From Allacma fusca (taxonomy: Eukaryota > Arthropoda > Collembola > Symphypleona > Sminthuridae), in the NCBI GenBank assembly GCA_947179485.1, contig OX359248.1:49300386-49364385 (forward strand): a stretch of DNA of 64,000 nucleotides. The letters are read 5' to 3'. Each line of letters starts with the position of its first letter. Positions within the stretch are counted from its first letter, which is position 1. A model generated the notes under the pieces. That model did no database searches, was not told the DNA's origin, and worked only from the letters and a program-made list of their open reading frames with translations. The translations under genes and the position numbers were made by a program. Positions 1 through 14,000 of the stretch are shown here, piece after piece.

Positions 1-2560
1 TCAATTTCCGCCATTTCAAAGAAGTTTCAACAGGTATCCTGACAGATTTTACCTTTGAACTCAAATCAAAGTGATACTAAATACACCTCTTCTCTTCTAA
101 CTTTTACCAAACTGTAGCAAGTGCTTAGGATCTCATTCATAATGAGATACATGAAATGATCCCCCACGAATGGGTGACGAATGATTATCAAAATATCTGG
201 TCCACTAGTTGCTTGATCAAGACGGCAAAAATGCTCATCTGAAAAAAGAAAATAGATACAAAATTTTCACATTGTATGGATACTTCCAGAACTAAAGAAC
301 AACACAGACATTTCTAACATAAATAATAACTACACTGCGATGCAAGTACGACATTAATATCGACAAGTCATTCCATGGCCAACAATCAAATCGCACCAAC
401 AGCTTTACTAGCTTTATATAACTATATGTAAATATTTACTTAAGGTACTCGTACTGTACTATTTACTGCCCAACCAGTCTAGTCTAATTCATTCTTTTCT
501 AGTCATTTTACGCATAAATGAAAATCAAAGTTTGACTTTTTATTATTAGTCATACAAACACAACCTCGTCTGCCTATACAAAACGTCAGAAATAAATTAT
601 TAGTGGGACGATTCCGAGTTGAATGTGTTAAAATTTAAAAAATTGGAGTACTAAAACTGTTAAGTGGCTAACACACACGTAACTGGCAACGGCAACAGCA
701 ACTAGATAAAAATATGAATGAACGATGACGAGTTGTTTTGTTGTCGAGTCAGCTGAGAAAAAAACTTTACTTTGCTCTCTGGCTTACAAGTTACACATTT
801 CCGTACTAACAATGCAATGTAACAATAAGACTACAAGTCCATACAAGATTTCACGCTACAAAAAATATAACTAGCATCTGACATTTCAATAATTTATATT
901 ATTTGTTAGTGTAATGACTACGATATTCTACTATTGATGCTGATTAATTTTCACAGACATAATATCTTCACAACAAAATTACTCTTAAATTGTGAAAACT
1001 GTGAATTAACAAATATATAAACTGATTCTAGTTCTAGAATCGCAACCATGGAAATTAAGCAGGTTATTATACTCAATATGTACGTACATAACCCACTCAA
1101 TATGCTTCACAAAAAGCCAATCAAAAAAGCATTCACATACAGAATCGAGCACAAACACTGGTCCCAAACTTCAGAACTCCAAACAAAGACATGCAAGATT
1201 CCAACCCGCATTGACAACAATTAACAATTCAATACCTGCAAAATGAATGCTAGATTCGTTATTTAATGAAAATATATCCTCCTCCAGAATTTCTTTCTCA
1301 AGAATTACTCTCCCTGACTTCAGAATTGTGAATAGTCTCTCACCAAATTAAATCTGAAATCCAAAAACAGAACCACTTCGATCAGAATCCCACAAAACGT
1401 CCCCGATCAGATCTCCTTCCAAACGTTTATAGCAGTTAACAACAAATTGTAACTACAACCTCTACAGTCATCATACAGATACTGTAAACTTTAAATAAAG
1501 CAACAAATCAAGTATCATACAACCACAAAATACAGAGATAGACCCTTCCAGCTCCAGCTTATCAAAATCAACCCTCCATATATAATCAATCTCCTGATAA
1601 ATAACCAATTCTCACTGACAACTATGCTGACGAATACTTACAAAATAAAAACATACACACACACCTTCTGCCTTCTATAATCCCCCTATAATCCTGACAA
1701 TATACTTCAACTCAACGTAACTACACTAAAGGTTGGGCTTCTCCGCATACGGAACGTTTAACATTCTATAATCCCACTAGTAACTATTTCTCTTCTAGCA
1801 AATTCTATTACACCAATAATCCAAACACACATACTTCAACTCCCGTTCAGCCAAATCACATATGCACACGCCTGTAGTAGTAGCAGTAGTAGTTACACCA
1901 TATCAACTCCGATCCTAAATACAGCAACAAGAATGACTAATTACAAAAAAAATATTTTTCCGACGCAGAATGCACACACGCACATTCTTTCTCAACAGAG
2001 ATAAAAAAATCAGCCTCGCACTAAGTATATACGGTCATAAGTCACGATGTAGGAATTCAGGCACTCATGAGTACAATACATCTGAAAGAAGAATGGAAGA
2101 ATTTACATTCATAAGTACTGATAGTTTAGGGTACACTTAATTAATATTGCAAAAATTTTAGCTCCATTTCAAATCTTACCCGTGGAGGAGACGAATGACA
2201 CTATTTTCGGCCCTCACGTCCTTGGCGGCCTTTTCTGACTTGACTAATAATTTTTTATTTTACTTTTTTGAACCTCAACTTCACTATATAATGTTCTAGA
2301 AGAATTTCCAAAGTGGATGATTAAAGACGAAAATCCTTCACTTTTCACTATGCCAGATTTTGTGTGTGTGTGTGTGTGTCGTCTGTTAACAGAGGAAGCA
2401 AAACTTTATCAACTTAATGGGATTTATATTGCTTAGATTCCGTGTTGGTCCAATATACGTTTCACTAATAAAAGGCCTTCTCAAACTATGTGCTCTCTGC
2501 TACTCACTCATGTGACGTGCAGTTCAGCTCACGCCTGCGCCAGAGATAATAAATAGGGGT
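1..2560. other. AT-rich stretch without a recognisable gene
   Basis: No reading frame here looks like a known protein. There is a short (GTA/GCA)n run near 1875-1892 and a (GT)n run near 2360-2379. On the minus strand, 2180-2250 is locally GC-richer and ends in a good 5' splice site (CACGG then GTAAGA), so it could be a non-coding first exon of a gene lying to the left of the window, with 1-2179 as its first intron. That reading is inference from one splice site and base composition. Confidence 0.4.
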
Positions 2561-2571
2561 TTAAAGTTTGA

Positions 2572-2585
2572 GCAGTAGATGGCGC
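2572..2585 (+). promoter_or_regulatory. CTCF-like insulator motif
   Basis: The 14 bases GCAGTAGATGGCGC agree with the known CTCF binding consensus (CCASYAGRKGGCRS) at all but the first base. They lie in a short GC-richer island at 2500-2600 next to an AATAAATAGGGG stretch that could act as a TATA-like element. The match is by eye. One motif in 64 kb can occur by chance, so function is inferred only. Confidence 0.35.
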
Positions 2586-5500
2586 TCCGCGCACTTTCGA
2601 GAATAATGTAGCTCCCTGACAGATATTGTTAATGAGAGAGTACTTAATTCAATGAATAATAATTAATACTTCTTATTGGAAGTGAGTAGCTTAAAAATTA
2701 TAAATAATAATGTACATGAATAAATAAAGTAAATAAAATATAAATAATAATAAATACACACACATCTACGAACTACTTACTTACTGAAGTATGTATGTAG
2801 CATTAGTAATTAGTAACGTATAACTATAATAATTAATTACAGTATAAATAAACTACTGTGAGTCCTCTGCTCTGCATCATGGACCCTGTTTTACTTTTAT
2901 TTATTTTATATATATATTATTTTTATTAAGGATTTTATTTACAGTAGGGCAAATATATTTTTAGGGTAGTTTTAACATTTTTAATTTCTGTTATAAGTGA
3001 GCTATAGCCCGTTTGAGATTTTGACAGCTTTTTGAAGGACTCTTTTTCGTCTTATAAGAATAATTGTGAGAGTGGAGTATGTGTGGACTTTACTGTACAC
3101 TGTACGTAGTAATACTTTTCCCACTTTTTTTTACTCAAATGTTGAAATCTTTGAAGGACCTACTCACACAGGTGTACTCATCACATAATTGCAAACATTT
3201 AAGTAAGGCTTGCAATTTGCAATATGTTGTGTCACATTTGGGAAATTACTAGTAGGAACTGTTATATGTACATACAGATTGTGTAGTACAGGTGACACTG
3301 ACTAAAGCGAGAGCCCACCGGAACGTTTTGTAAGGCAAGTGCCTTTTGAAGGGTGCAATTGTGGAGAATATAAATTGTCTAAGAGAATCTGTATTGTTAT
3401 GGTGCAAGCTGTAGTATGACAGTGTCGTTATCGGGTGAAGAGACTATGCATTTGTTATTTTGTTGTCAGGAGGTACTTACTATAGGTAATTACTTAAGCA
3501 TCAATGGGCCGTGTAATAATTACTAACAAACTCTGTGAAAGACTTGTTGTTTTCGCGAGAGAGTTTTTTCTCATTAGGGCAAAAATTTGGAGACATTCCC
3601 ATTATTTTGTATGTATTTTATGTGTGTATATATTTTTTTTGGATGCATATCCCAACTTGTAGGATATGCATACAATTTAGATGACTCTTTGTTACTATGA
3701 AAGTTGAGGGGATGCTTTTTTGTAGAGAGTGCACTAAACACTGAAGTAGCGTGGAACTTATGTAATAATGTACTTTTTTTAGTACAACATGGCCATAGAG
3801 TTAACTGGTTGCGTGGTTGCGTCAGTTAACATTAGTGACTTGAACAATTCTCAGAGGGATTTAAATAATAGAGACACAAATAAAGTTAGGACTTGGCTTA
3901 TTGCTTGTAACTTGGGAACTATATGGTTGGATCTATTAACAGAAGTGTACAGTTTACATTTAAGTACACTCCAACAATAGGGTTTAAAAATAATAAGCCC
4001 AAGGGAATGAGGCTGTAAGTTTTATTATGTGTAGCATGTGAATGACTACACTTATTTAAATATTCTATTGTTTTATGATTGGCATTGACTCATTGCTCAT
4101 AATGGGTAAGGTTTGGAATCTGTCTTCACAAGAGCAGCTTCAAAGCAACAAAATTTAGCTTATTACTATAAGGAGAAAAAAACTAGTGAATGGAAATGTT
4201 TTAAAATAGTTTTTACTAACCCCTGGAGACAAAAATGCTCTTATAAGGGTTCCTCTTATACATTAGAGTAAGAATATGTATAAATACTGTATTTACACAG
4301 AATCCATGAAGTCTTGTGATAATGATTATCGGTTAAAATAAATTTTAATAATTTGTGAAACTGTAACTTACAATACGTTTTGTTGGGATGTGTTTCCTTT
4401 AGATAGAAATGGACAATTTACAAGGAGGAATTTCAGAAGTCTTAAATTGCTACTAAATAAAGGATACTAAACATGATACTATGTATTATTTCGTAATATT
4501 GATTAATTGACACACCTATATGAAGTGCTCACTATGAGTTTTAGTTCGTAATATCGGAAGTCATAACGACAAGTTTCATACTGATAATGACTCAGAGGAT
4601 ATAAAAGGGTGGCTTCAAAAATAAAGTCCCCGTGACAGGCTTTTGAGAAAGTTGGAGGAAAAAGGATTTCAAAAATAAACGATCCCTTCATTCCTGGAAA
4701 GGAATCCTTTTGTGTACTTTCGAAGCAGGGACAGGAATGTGCTCTTTTCATAGGAATTTGTTGTCAACACTATGCAAATGGTGGATAATTTTCTGTCCAG
4801 CATATTTTAACAACTAATACATATGTAAGTGTTGTAACAAATAATATACCTATATTCTTTATGGGGTATTGTAAGGCAACTTTCCTTTTAGCCATTTGCC
4901 TGGAAAATTTGTAAGACAATTTAATTGGCATTGCTTCCCCCAACTTGGAAATGCTAGGGTATTCTTACATGGTCAGTTTTTATAAGTTTTACACGGTTAT
5001 TTTGAAATAATTACTAGTAATAATAATCAAAGTGTGCTACAAATTAGCATTTTAGTTCCAGAATTACATAATAACGAGACAATTCTGTGGTAATCAAATT
5101 GATTAATGATTAACGTTTTTTTTTATTAGTATCGCTGTAGTTATTAGTAATTCACCAAGTCAGTGGATGTCTATTTCACTGGCTATTTCCATTAGTATGA
5201 ATCACCAGGAATTTTTAAAACAGTCTCCGTGTATAATAATAAAAATAGGCTAACACAGAGCTACAAAATGACATTCTAAATGATTTTGTCCACCGATTCA
5301 GTTTGAAATAATTCATGTAATCCTAATTCTAACTATATGTTCTAGTAATTGTAATTTTATTGTTGCTTGCAATTTAATATATAAGTATATATAATAGTTT
5401 TTTCCAATAGCGCATGCAGTATGCATGTAGTGCTGTAAATGAGAGCACTAAACTTACATATGAATTGACGACACATTATGGAAAAGCTTATGGCTGCTGC

Positions 5501-6601
5501 AGTCTAACCGATTCAATATTCCATTCCTATTGTTTGGAACTTGCGGTAATCTAGCCTCCAACTGTAATTGTAAGAAGCTTTATGTAGACTGAAAATAATA
5601 ATAATAATAAAAATATTTACAATGCATTATGCTTTCTTATATACAGCCATAAAGCATTCACGCAGCATTCTGGATTCGAGGAGCAGGAATAGCCAATGAT
5701 TAAAGGACCTTTATTTGTAACTGAATGTTAAATGTGAAACGATCAATCAATAAATTATTGTATTTTCGCAAAATCAACTCGCAGGAGCACTAAAGAACGT
5801 AAATTTGTTTCCATTCAGTTTGGGAAGGTCGTCATATTTTAGGAGCTTCTGCCCGTTCTGCAGCTAAATGGAAACCTATCTGTACATGCCAAAACGTTTG
5901 CGCGAAATACCACTGAAAATTATTTGGGGTGAGTGTAGTATCCATAAAAATTTAAAATTAAAGGAGTCTTCACGCTGAGATTAAAACGGAGATATGCATT
6001 TTAAAGTAACAATGCATATGTAAATAGTTCCTTCAGTATTCAATTAATTTTTAGTCTTGTAAGTTAACGTAGCGTGATGCATAACGATAGGTGTGTAAGA
6101 CGAATAATACTTAATAATCGGTACACCTGAATCCATGGCATTATAAGACCCCGTCCTAAATTAATAATAATCTGAAATCGCTAAAATGGCGAATGGTCTT
6201 TATATATTATTCAGTTTAGATTTGGTAATTAAAATATATTGATTGCATGTTTTAAATCACCAAAGAAGTGAATAGTCTTTACTCAGTCCAAGACGGTTTC
6301 GTCATTAAAAAATACTAACAAAATTTACACAATTATTCACGCATTCGTATCGATACAGTCTCCAAGCGGATTTTATAAATTAAGACATGATTTCTATAAA
6401 TCTAAGTTATTATTCTATATAGTTTGGCATAAATGAGCTGTAACAGAAGTGCTAGCTACTGAAGTGATCATTCCAATTGCACTGTAAGCGGACACTATTT
6501 TTACAAATTATTTACAACTTTACTACAATTGTATCAGGTCACAGCTGAGTATAAACTGTATAAAAAGTTTGGTCGTTCTACAATATACTACGGCAGTTAT
6601 T
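2586..6601. other. Intergenic region, no supported gene
   Basis: Short open frames occur, for example 3789-3980 (63 codons from an ATG), but none has a recognisable domain, a signal peptide or flanking splice sites that extend it. The stretch includes one decayed MITE copy (about 4110-4278), an (AAT)n run near 5590-5608 and several homopolymer T tracts. I see no RNA gene. Confidence 0.5.
4110..4278 (-). mobile_element. Decayed MITE, copy 1 of a three-copy family
   Basis: Read on the minus strand, this stretch resembles the MITE in the Spaetzle gene (47891-48052) and the one in GST-1 intron 1 (about 37387-37553). Shared blocks in the same order include TTTCTCCTTATA, the segment around AAATTTTGTTGCTTTGA and the GCTCTT(A/G)T segment near the end. 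Its terminal repeats are too worn to define exact ends or a target-site duplication, so the bounds are approximate. Confidence 0.4.
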
Positions 6602-9600
6602 TTACTTACTCTTGGTTAAATGTACAGTAGCCAAATGTCTTTTAAGATTGTTGGCTTGTCTAAACTGCTTTCCACATTTGGAACAGTCAAATTGTGGATT
6701 ACTATGTGTTAAGAGATGCTTTTCCATACGGCTTTTAAAGCAAGCTGTGTAGTCACACTTATCACAGCGGAATGACGTTTCTCCAGTATGAAATCGACGC
6801 TTATGTTCCCGTAAGCTAGAAGGTTCGCTGAATTTTTTTGAACAAACTTCACAAGTGAATCTCTTTAGATTAAGCTCTGGGTGTTGAGTTTTATGGAACT
6901 GTAGGTATTGTTTCTGGGAAAAAGTTTTGCCACAATGACACTTGTATTTCCTTTCTTTGGCATGAACAGCAGCATGATGAGATTTGAGCCCCGTGGTGGT
7001 TCGGAAACATTTATCACAGTCCGCACATTTAAAAATTCGCTTGCCAGTATGAACATCAGCATGATTCTTGAGTTTATATTGATCAAAGAAGCTGTAATTG
7101 CATCCAGGGAAGGTACATTTGTAAGGTTTAATTCCGCTGTGTCTTTCAATGTGTAGATTCAAATTTCCTTTTTGTTTAAACTGTTTTCCGCAGATGTGAC
7201 AAACATGGTGTTTCTCATCGGTATGAGATATCATGTGTTTTTTGTAGCCTGTGATGTAACCGAACTTCTTGCCACAAACTTCGCATTCAAATGGAAGTTC
7301 ACCCGTGTGAGTCTTTTGGTGTTCCCGGAAACTTGTTACAGCTTTGAAAGTCAGCTGACACGTTTCTATCATACACTTGTACAATCCATCATCACCTGGC
7401 TGAATTGGATGATTTTTCTGATGAATATTCAGATATTGCTGTGAAGAGAATTTCCGTCCACACGTTGAACACTCAAAAGGCCGAGGTCGAGATTCATCAT
7501 GTATTTTCTTGTGATTAGCAAGACGTTGTTCCTGACCAGCCGGAAAGCCTTTGTTGCAAATGTCACAGTACAAGCCCCAATTGTGAGAATGTTGATAAAG
7601 ATGAAAGTCCAGTTTCTTTTGTGTTGGAAATGACTTGTCGCATTGACTACAAGGATAAGTCTTTCCAGCTTTTTCATGCCTCTGCATATGTGTAGCAAGC
7701 CTGCGAATTATTCAGAATTCATTAAATCAGTTTCTTTACTCAAAACGATACTTTTATCGAAAATCTTATACCGCAAAATAATGTAAACCCCGATGCATAA
7801 ATATCTCCTTCAAAGGAATATGGACATTTATTTGATTTATGGACATGGAATATGGACATGCTAACGCATGTCATAAAGAAACTAACCTGGTTCTAGCTGG
7901 GAATGTTTTATTACAGATGTTGCAGGAAAATAAATTCCTTATACCTAGGAACCAGTAAAAAATAAATAATTATTTTTAAGTTTTCAAAGCTCAGGGATTC
8001 TATCGATATTTTTTTACCATCAGTGCTTTGAAGAAGTAAAATTAATAAATACAAAATTCATTTTGAAAAGTTAGTTTTTAATATCGTTACCTTCATGTTT
8101 CCTCTTAAAATGATTGTCCCGCCTGTCTCTGGTAGAAAACTGACGATCACAACCTTTTTTCTGACATTTAAATTTTTGCTTGCTTTCAACGTCAGCTGGT
8201 CCTTCATTCGTACTTCTCTGAGCATTACTGTTATTAAGAATGGATGGTTTCAGCTCTGTTGATTGCTTCTGAATCTCAGAGACTCTCGAACACTCCATTT
8301 CAGTATCGTTACCACCTTTTTGGATAGATATCTCCCGCGGACTGCTGTGTTTTATTCTTTTGGAAGTCTCAGCTTTCTTGCTGTTTTCCTGCTCTCGCTT
8401 TCCCCTCAGCGATCTGGTTCTCCCAGAATTTATTTCCGAAGCCTCAAAATCTGTAGAATACCTAATGTTCTTATGAATTCGTCTTATACTACGACGCGTC
8501 AGTTGAACTTCAGCCATCGTATCTGGCGACGAGTTCCACGGCAACTCAAGCATTTCTTTTGGCGATGCTGGAGGAGAGTCCAAACTTGATTCAACCATTG
8601 TCTCCTTAATTGCAAGCGTATTTTTCACAGGATGATTTATTTGGTGGCAATTAGACTTTGAGTTCGGATTCGAAACTTTGACTGATTTTTTAAAGTTGCG
8701 TGGGGTTCGTACTTGTTTATCAAAGACCATGGAAAACGTTTCAAGAGGATTTTGTATCATAGAATTTTGTGTTTGATTTGAACTATTGCCACTTTGTTGT
8801 TTACTTTTTTCTTCTTGATCACTGTTATAAACCTCGCATGCTGGAGTTAACAGACTTGTATTCGCCAACTCCTTCTTCGAAGTCATTAAGGAGTTGGGAG
8901 TCTCAATCTCGATATCACAGCTTGCAATGCAAGAATCACTAGAAGCCAAAGTATTTCCTGTGTCATTATTAACAGAATTAGAAGGAATAAATTGAGACGT
9001 TGAAGTAACTGTCTGCGACTTAATTATTTCCTCAGCAAGTACATTTGTTGATTTGACATTTGCCGCTGGTTCTTTTCTAGTTGGAGATTTTAGTGAGTAA
9101 ATTCCTTTAGTAGGTCGTAAAGGTTTTCTCTTCGATTTGCGTCCTCGGGAAATTTCTTCATTGACTGGAGGGTCATTTGCACCCAAGCTCGTATTTGCAG
9201 TTTCCAGTTTATTCAGTCTAAAATTCACATTATTTTGCATTTATAAGTTAAATTCTCACCGACTAGTGAAAGATACTCATATATAAGATCAATACGACAA
9301 AGAACTAATACAAAAATAGACATCTAAGCCGAAACAAATACCTGAAAGAATCAGAGACTTTTGTCAGTCGTTCATCCTGGCTACAAATCTTTTCCTGACT
9401 TGGGAATTTATTGCAGGAAGTCAAAATTTTTGGTGAGGCCATGAGTTCGGAATTATTAGACGAACATTCAGTTAACTCCCTTGGCAGAACGGGTAAAAAC
9501 TTCACGACTGTCTCTTCGCTGTACTTTCCTTGAATTAAACTCGATTTTTTATTTTGGGTTACTGGACCCTCTCCATCAATTATTTTTAAAGCTGTCTGTT

Positions 9601-11072
9601 CCTCGGTGATACCCCTCACATGTAGACTGTCCTCAGGATTACAAAAGGAATTATTGCTTTCGGCAACAGGATCCTGGTCTGTACTCAAATCTTGCCCAAC
9701 CTTCGTATCCGCTACCAAGTAAAGAGGCCCCTCATTTAAAGCTTCTTCTTCCCCCGCGTAACTTTTTATACCCTCGCGTATAGTGTCCATTGTCATTTCC
9801 AAACCTTTCAAAAAAAATATAGGCATGAAATATAAATGATAACTATACAAGCTTGTAACTGATTAATTTATAAAAATATTACTCTTATCCAGTTCAGCAG
9901 GAACTATACAATGACAATTTTCAGATCTACTGATTTGTTTTTTATAAATAAACACCATCGGGGTGAGAAAAATAAGAGCAACTAAATGCAACCCCAAAAA
10001 ATAAAATAACTACTTTAAAGAGCTTCCACTCGTGACTGTCAAATTAGAGATGTATTGGAGGGTAGGAATAATAAATATTTGAAAATGTATGGTTTACAAG
10101 TCGTGAGGCCCAGCTACGGCAAAGTGACAGGACGGATTGAATTGACAATGAAAAACTTTCCACACCGTAAGGCCGCAGGTCGAAATATCATCGACCTTCT
10201 CGATCGTTTATTTTAAAATCCTTACACCTAGGACCTATACGAAAGCACACATAGAAAAGTACAGTCGAGTCCACAAAAATATGGGGTGAGGACACTGAGG
10301 ACGAGAAATAAAATACCTTTAAATAAAATTCAACAAAGTCCTACTCACTATATTTTCATTCGTATGCAAAGTCAAAGAGATATGGTAACCTACACAATTT
10401 CAAGCATTCTATTAACATACGACAACAGTAGTAGTAATACTACATGTATTTTTACCTGCAGCCACGTCCTCCTGAAAATTTTCAAATGTATAAACGTAGT
10501 CATCGGCTTGAAAGGGATTATTATCACTCTGTTCCCTGGAAATTGCCACAGGGTCTTCCACTACTTCCATAACTGCCCCAAGATCTATTTTAAATACAAA
10601 ATTATTAATCATCCAGAGATAACATTACTACAAAGAAGCCCCCCATGAGTCAAATTGATAACATTATTTTTAGTCCTACAACTTTAAAGCCACAAATATT
10701 TTACAAATTCTTCACATCCTTACCCAGGAGAATCCTTAGCCGAACTGACTGCCAAGAACAGTAATTATCCGCATGGACATCTTCAGACTGAAGCTTCATC
10801 CAGCTGTTCATCAATCTCCGCTTTACAGTCTCCCGACGCTCGTCCATGACTTCGTAAGGAACCTCCGGATCCAATTTAATGTCAACCTCCCGTAATTCCT
10901 CCAAACATCTCCCACAAAAAGTGCCCACGGAGAGGATCTCTTCATACTCGGCTGCCTCGAGTTCCAATAGTTGGCAGAGTCTCTGACCATTACGGGACTT
11001 ATCCATCGGGTCAACTGTCACTTCATCAGAAGTGACCCCTCCAGCGTCTTCCGAACAAAGTAGACACAACAT
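6602..11072 (-). CDS. ZAD-domain C2H2 zinc-finger protein (14 fingers)
   Basis: Six exons join in phase: 11072-10724, 10584-10456, 9804-9342, 9217-8091, 7944-7887 and 7700-6602, giving 1,074 residues. The ATG at 11072 is the first in frame after an upstream TGA. The N-terminus has the paired cysteines of a zinc-finger-associated domain (C3, C6 and C53, C56), a dimerisation module of arthropod transcription factors. A long acidic and serine-rich linker (about residues 118-650) follows. Fourteen C2H2 fingers come next: one at the end of exon 4, one built across the 58-bp exon 5, and twelve in the last exon. One finger (YKCHCGKTF) has C-x-C instead of C-x2-C. The protein is probably nuclear and DNA-binding; its target is unknown. 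The ZAD, the finger array and every exon phase agree, so the model is strong. The reading Ser-Lys-stop at the end overlaps a GTAAGT that could act as an alternative donor. Confidence 0.93.
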
Positions 11073-14000
11073 CTCTGGATCTTTCCTAACTTCTTGTAAG
11101 CTCAACTTTCACATTATTGTATAATCTCAGAAGCACGTGACGTATATAGTTATTTGAACATTGAGGCTATACATTCAGAATTTTTACATAATCGATTGAA
11201 ACAATCCCCGAACGTACAATTACATAAAGTTACTTACACAATTAATATGCAATTAAATACTTAGACATAATTATTTAATTATCCATTCTAGGTTATTGCA
11301 CAAAATCAAATCAAAGTGCAGCTGTCATGTAACAAAATGGAAATGGTCCAAGGGTCTATAGTCTATACAAGTAATTACTAAAATCCCCAAAATTAATAAT
11401 TTCCCCCGTATTTCCTATATCCATACAACGTAATCAATCCCTTACAGCTAACATTACATATAAATAATTATATATTCTCTGACACGTTCGTTCCGAGCAA
11501 TTTAAATATAAACAATATCGCATAAGTAAATCAGTGTTTTAAATATCAAGTGTGCTATCTCCCGGTCCAATCAAATTAACTTTTAAGTATCAACACAAAA
11601 TTCTTCGAAAGTCTATAATACATGGACGTCATAGTCCCACACAATGTCATGTTTTTCAATATCACCAAAACAATATTTGAAGTAGATCTCAGATTCGAGT
11701 GATTCAGTAATCAGCTGCAGTACAAAATCTGGGCTATTAATAGCTAGTGATGACAACTTGAGGAGCCTTTTTTTTTAAAAAAAAAATAAACATATGTAAA
11801 CAAAAGCAAGGAATTTTTAGTGATGTGAGTAGTGGGATTTGGTACGCTAATATCGAATGTGATTTAAGTACTTAATTTTTTGATGGACGCGTAAAAGTCA
11901 AGTAATTTTGGCTAATATTAAAATTGTCCTTATTCCAAGTTCCTAAAGATTTAAAAAAAATTCCAGGCAAGGTTTGCCCACTTTCAATTATTTAGAGGCG
12001 AAGATTGTTTATTTTTTAAGTAATTAATTGCAAGTTGATATGTGATGTGAATTTATCTTTGGTTTAGAGAAATGACAAAATGCTTCGAGATTTACTTTGA
12101 AGCAGAACATATTAATTCTTTTGCTCTTATGTAAGTATGTAATTCTGTATTTCTGTATTTCTGTATTTCTAGGAACGTGCTCTGACTTTGCTCTGATTCA
12201 GTGGAAGGTGCGGAAGTTAAAGGGAGCTTTTTTAATTTTGATCACTTCACTTCACGCCTTCAAACTCCCAGCCCCAGCATTCACAATGAAGGAAATACGG
12301 AACACACGTTCATATCCATGTGATTATGTGTGGCTATTATTCTTGACTTGTTTTTAGCATTTATGCAGTTTAAGTTTATATGCAGTATGCACATGCATCA
12401 GTACACATTTGTTTTGAAGGTATGCGGGATGAGAGCATAGTATGCAATTACACACCAAGGTTGTCCACTCTTACTTTTAGATCATGATCAGAGATCATTT
12501 GGGGTTGTAGGAGGAAATCATAAATCATGCAACCGCATCAATGATCTGTAGGAACTAAATCCCGTGCATACTGACTGTAGGAGTGTCCCTTAAGAGGAGG
12601 ATGGTCTCTGGAGAAGCAATACAACGAGTTCACATTCTCGTTCAAGAATGTTAATTTATCTTCAAGAAATTAATTCATCTTCGTAGTATACACAATACAT
12701 TCGCTTAAAGAGGCTCGTCCTTGTGAAAACCAAATTTTTTGGAGGGTCAGGAAAATTTGGGACAATTTTGTCTACCATAATGTTAGCATTTCAGTTTTTC
12801 TTCAGGCAAACTTTGGGGCTGCTCTGTTATTAGAGATAGAGAGAGAGAGAGAGTGAACTGTAAGCATAGGGTGCGCAAATAGATTTGTTCCTCCCCCCTC
12901 TGGCTAGTATAGAAGGTGTTGTGATGGAAAAAATATACGGTTGCCGAATTTTAAAGAAAATTTTCGTCCAGATATTTCAAAATTTGTAACTTTCCTGTGG
13001 CTCAAAAACTCTCGATTCAGCGTTTAGGGAAGTGGGGTACTGTCAGGATTTATTTGAGAAAAACTCCAATTTGAGACAAGATTTTATTTGAGGCCTGATT
13101 GTTGAAAAATTAAAAAGGACTTTCAATCTGTAATATTACGTGAAATCTGGACGTTGAACATTTTAGACGGTGATAATAAAAGAATGGCGCAAGATTTAGC
13201 CTCAAAATTGTAAATCACCTTCATGAACTGAAAAGTAAAAAATTAAATTGTGCCGGGACTTTAGTGTTTTAATGATTTATTTGAATTTAAGATATTTGAT
13301 TATTTCTTGACCTCGTTAAAAAACAATGACATGACATCGATTCGACCGGGAACTGTAGCCTTCTCCCCTTACTTCTTATAACGGGATAACGTTCCATTCC
13401 TACCTCTTTGGTACCATTACAAAATACAATATGTAGCTTCGTTATAGGGGGTACGATTCATCATATAAAATACTTCAACTTGTAGTGTTTTAAGCAAGTT
13501 GATTTTGTAAAATTTTCTCATGCTTATTTATGTACATACATATATACGTATTTGCATATATTTTTTATTAGATCAATGGTAAGGATTTATTCAGATGGTA
13601 CATTTTACATTCCCTTTAAAAATAGGCTTTTTGGTGACAAGTGTTTCTATGAGGTATTTATGTTTTTAGTTTAAAACTTTCAAACTGTTTATGTTACATA
13701 GTGACTTAATTTGTCGAAATCAACCTTGTACAGGATATAAGTAATCAAATACATTAGGTAGCAGGAAAGATAAATAATCAAAGGCATAGGGTTGTAAAAT
13801 ACATAATTTAGGGAAGACATGAGGTATACAGATTTTAGTTACAATACGTAAGGAGGATACAACCCTTGCTTTAATAAATTCGTGACATTAAAGGTTGTAT
13901 TCCCAAAAATAAGTTAATAATATGACTAAGGAATCTCAGTCCCTTAACAATAATTGCTCTAAATCTATTTATATGTATCTGGCTCAAGTGTATGGATTCC

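Noticed and set aside
3789..3980. 63-codon ATG frame as a small gene
   Set aside because: No homology, no splice context and no second supporting signal.
8263..8589. 108-codon plus-strand frame
   Set aside because: It is the antisense shadow of exon 4 of the zinc-finger gene.
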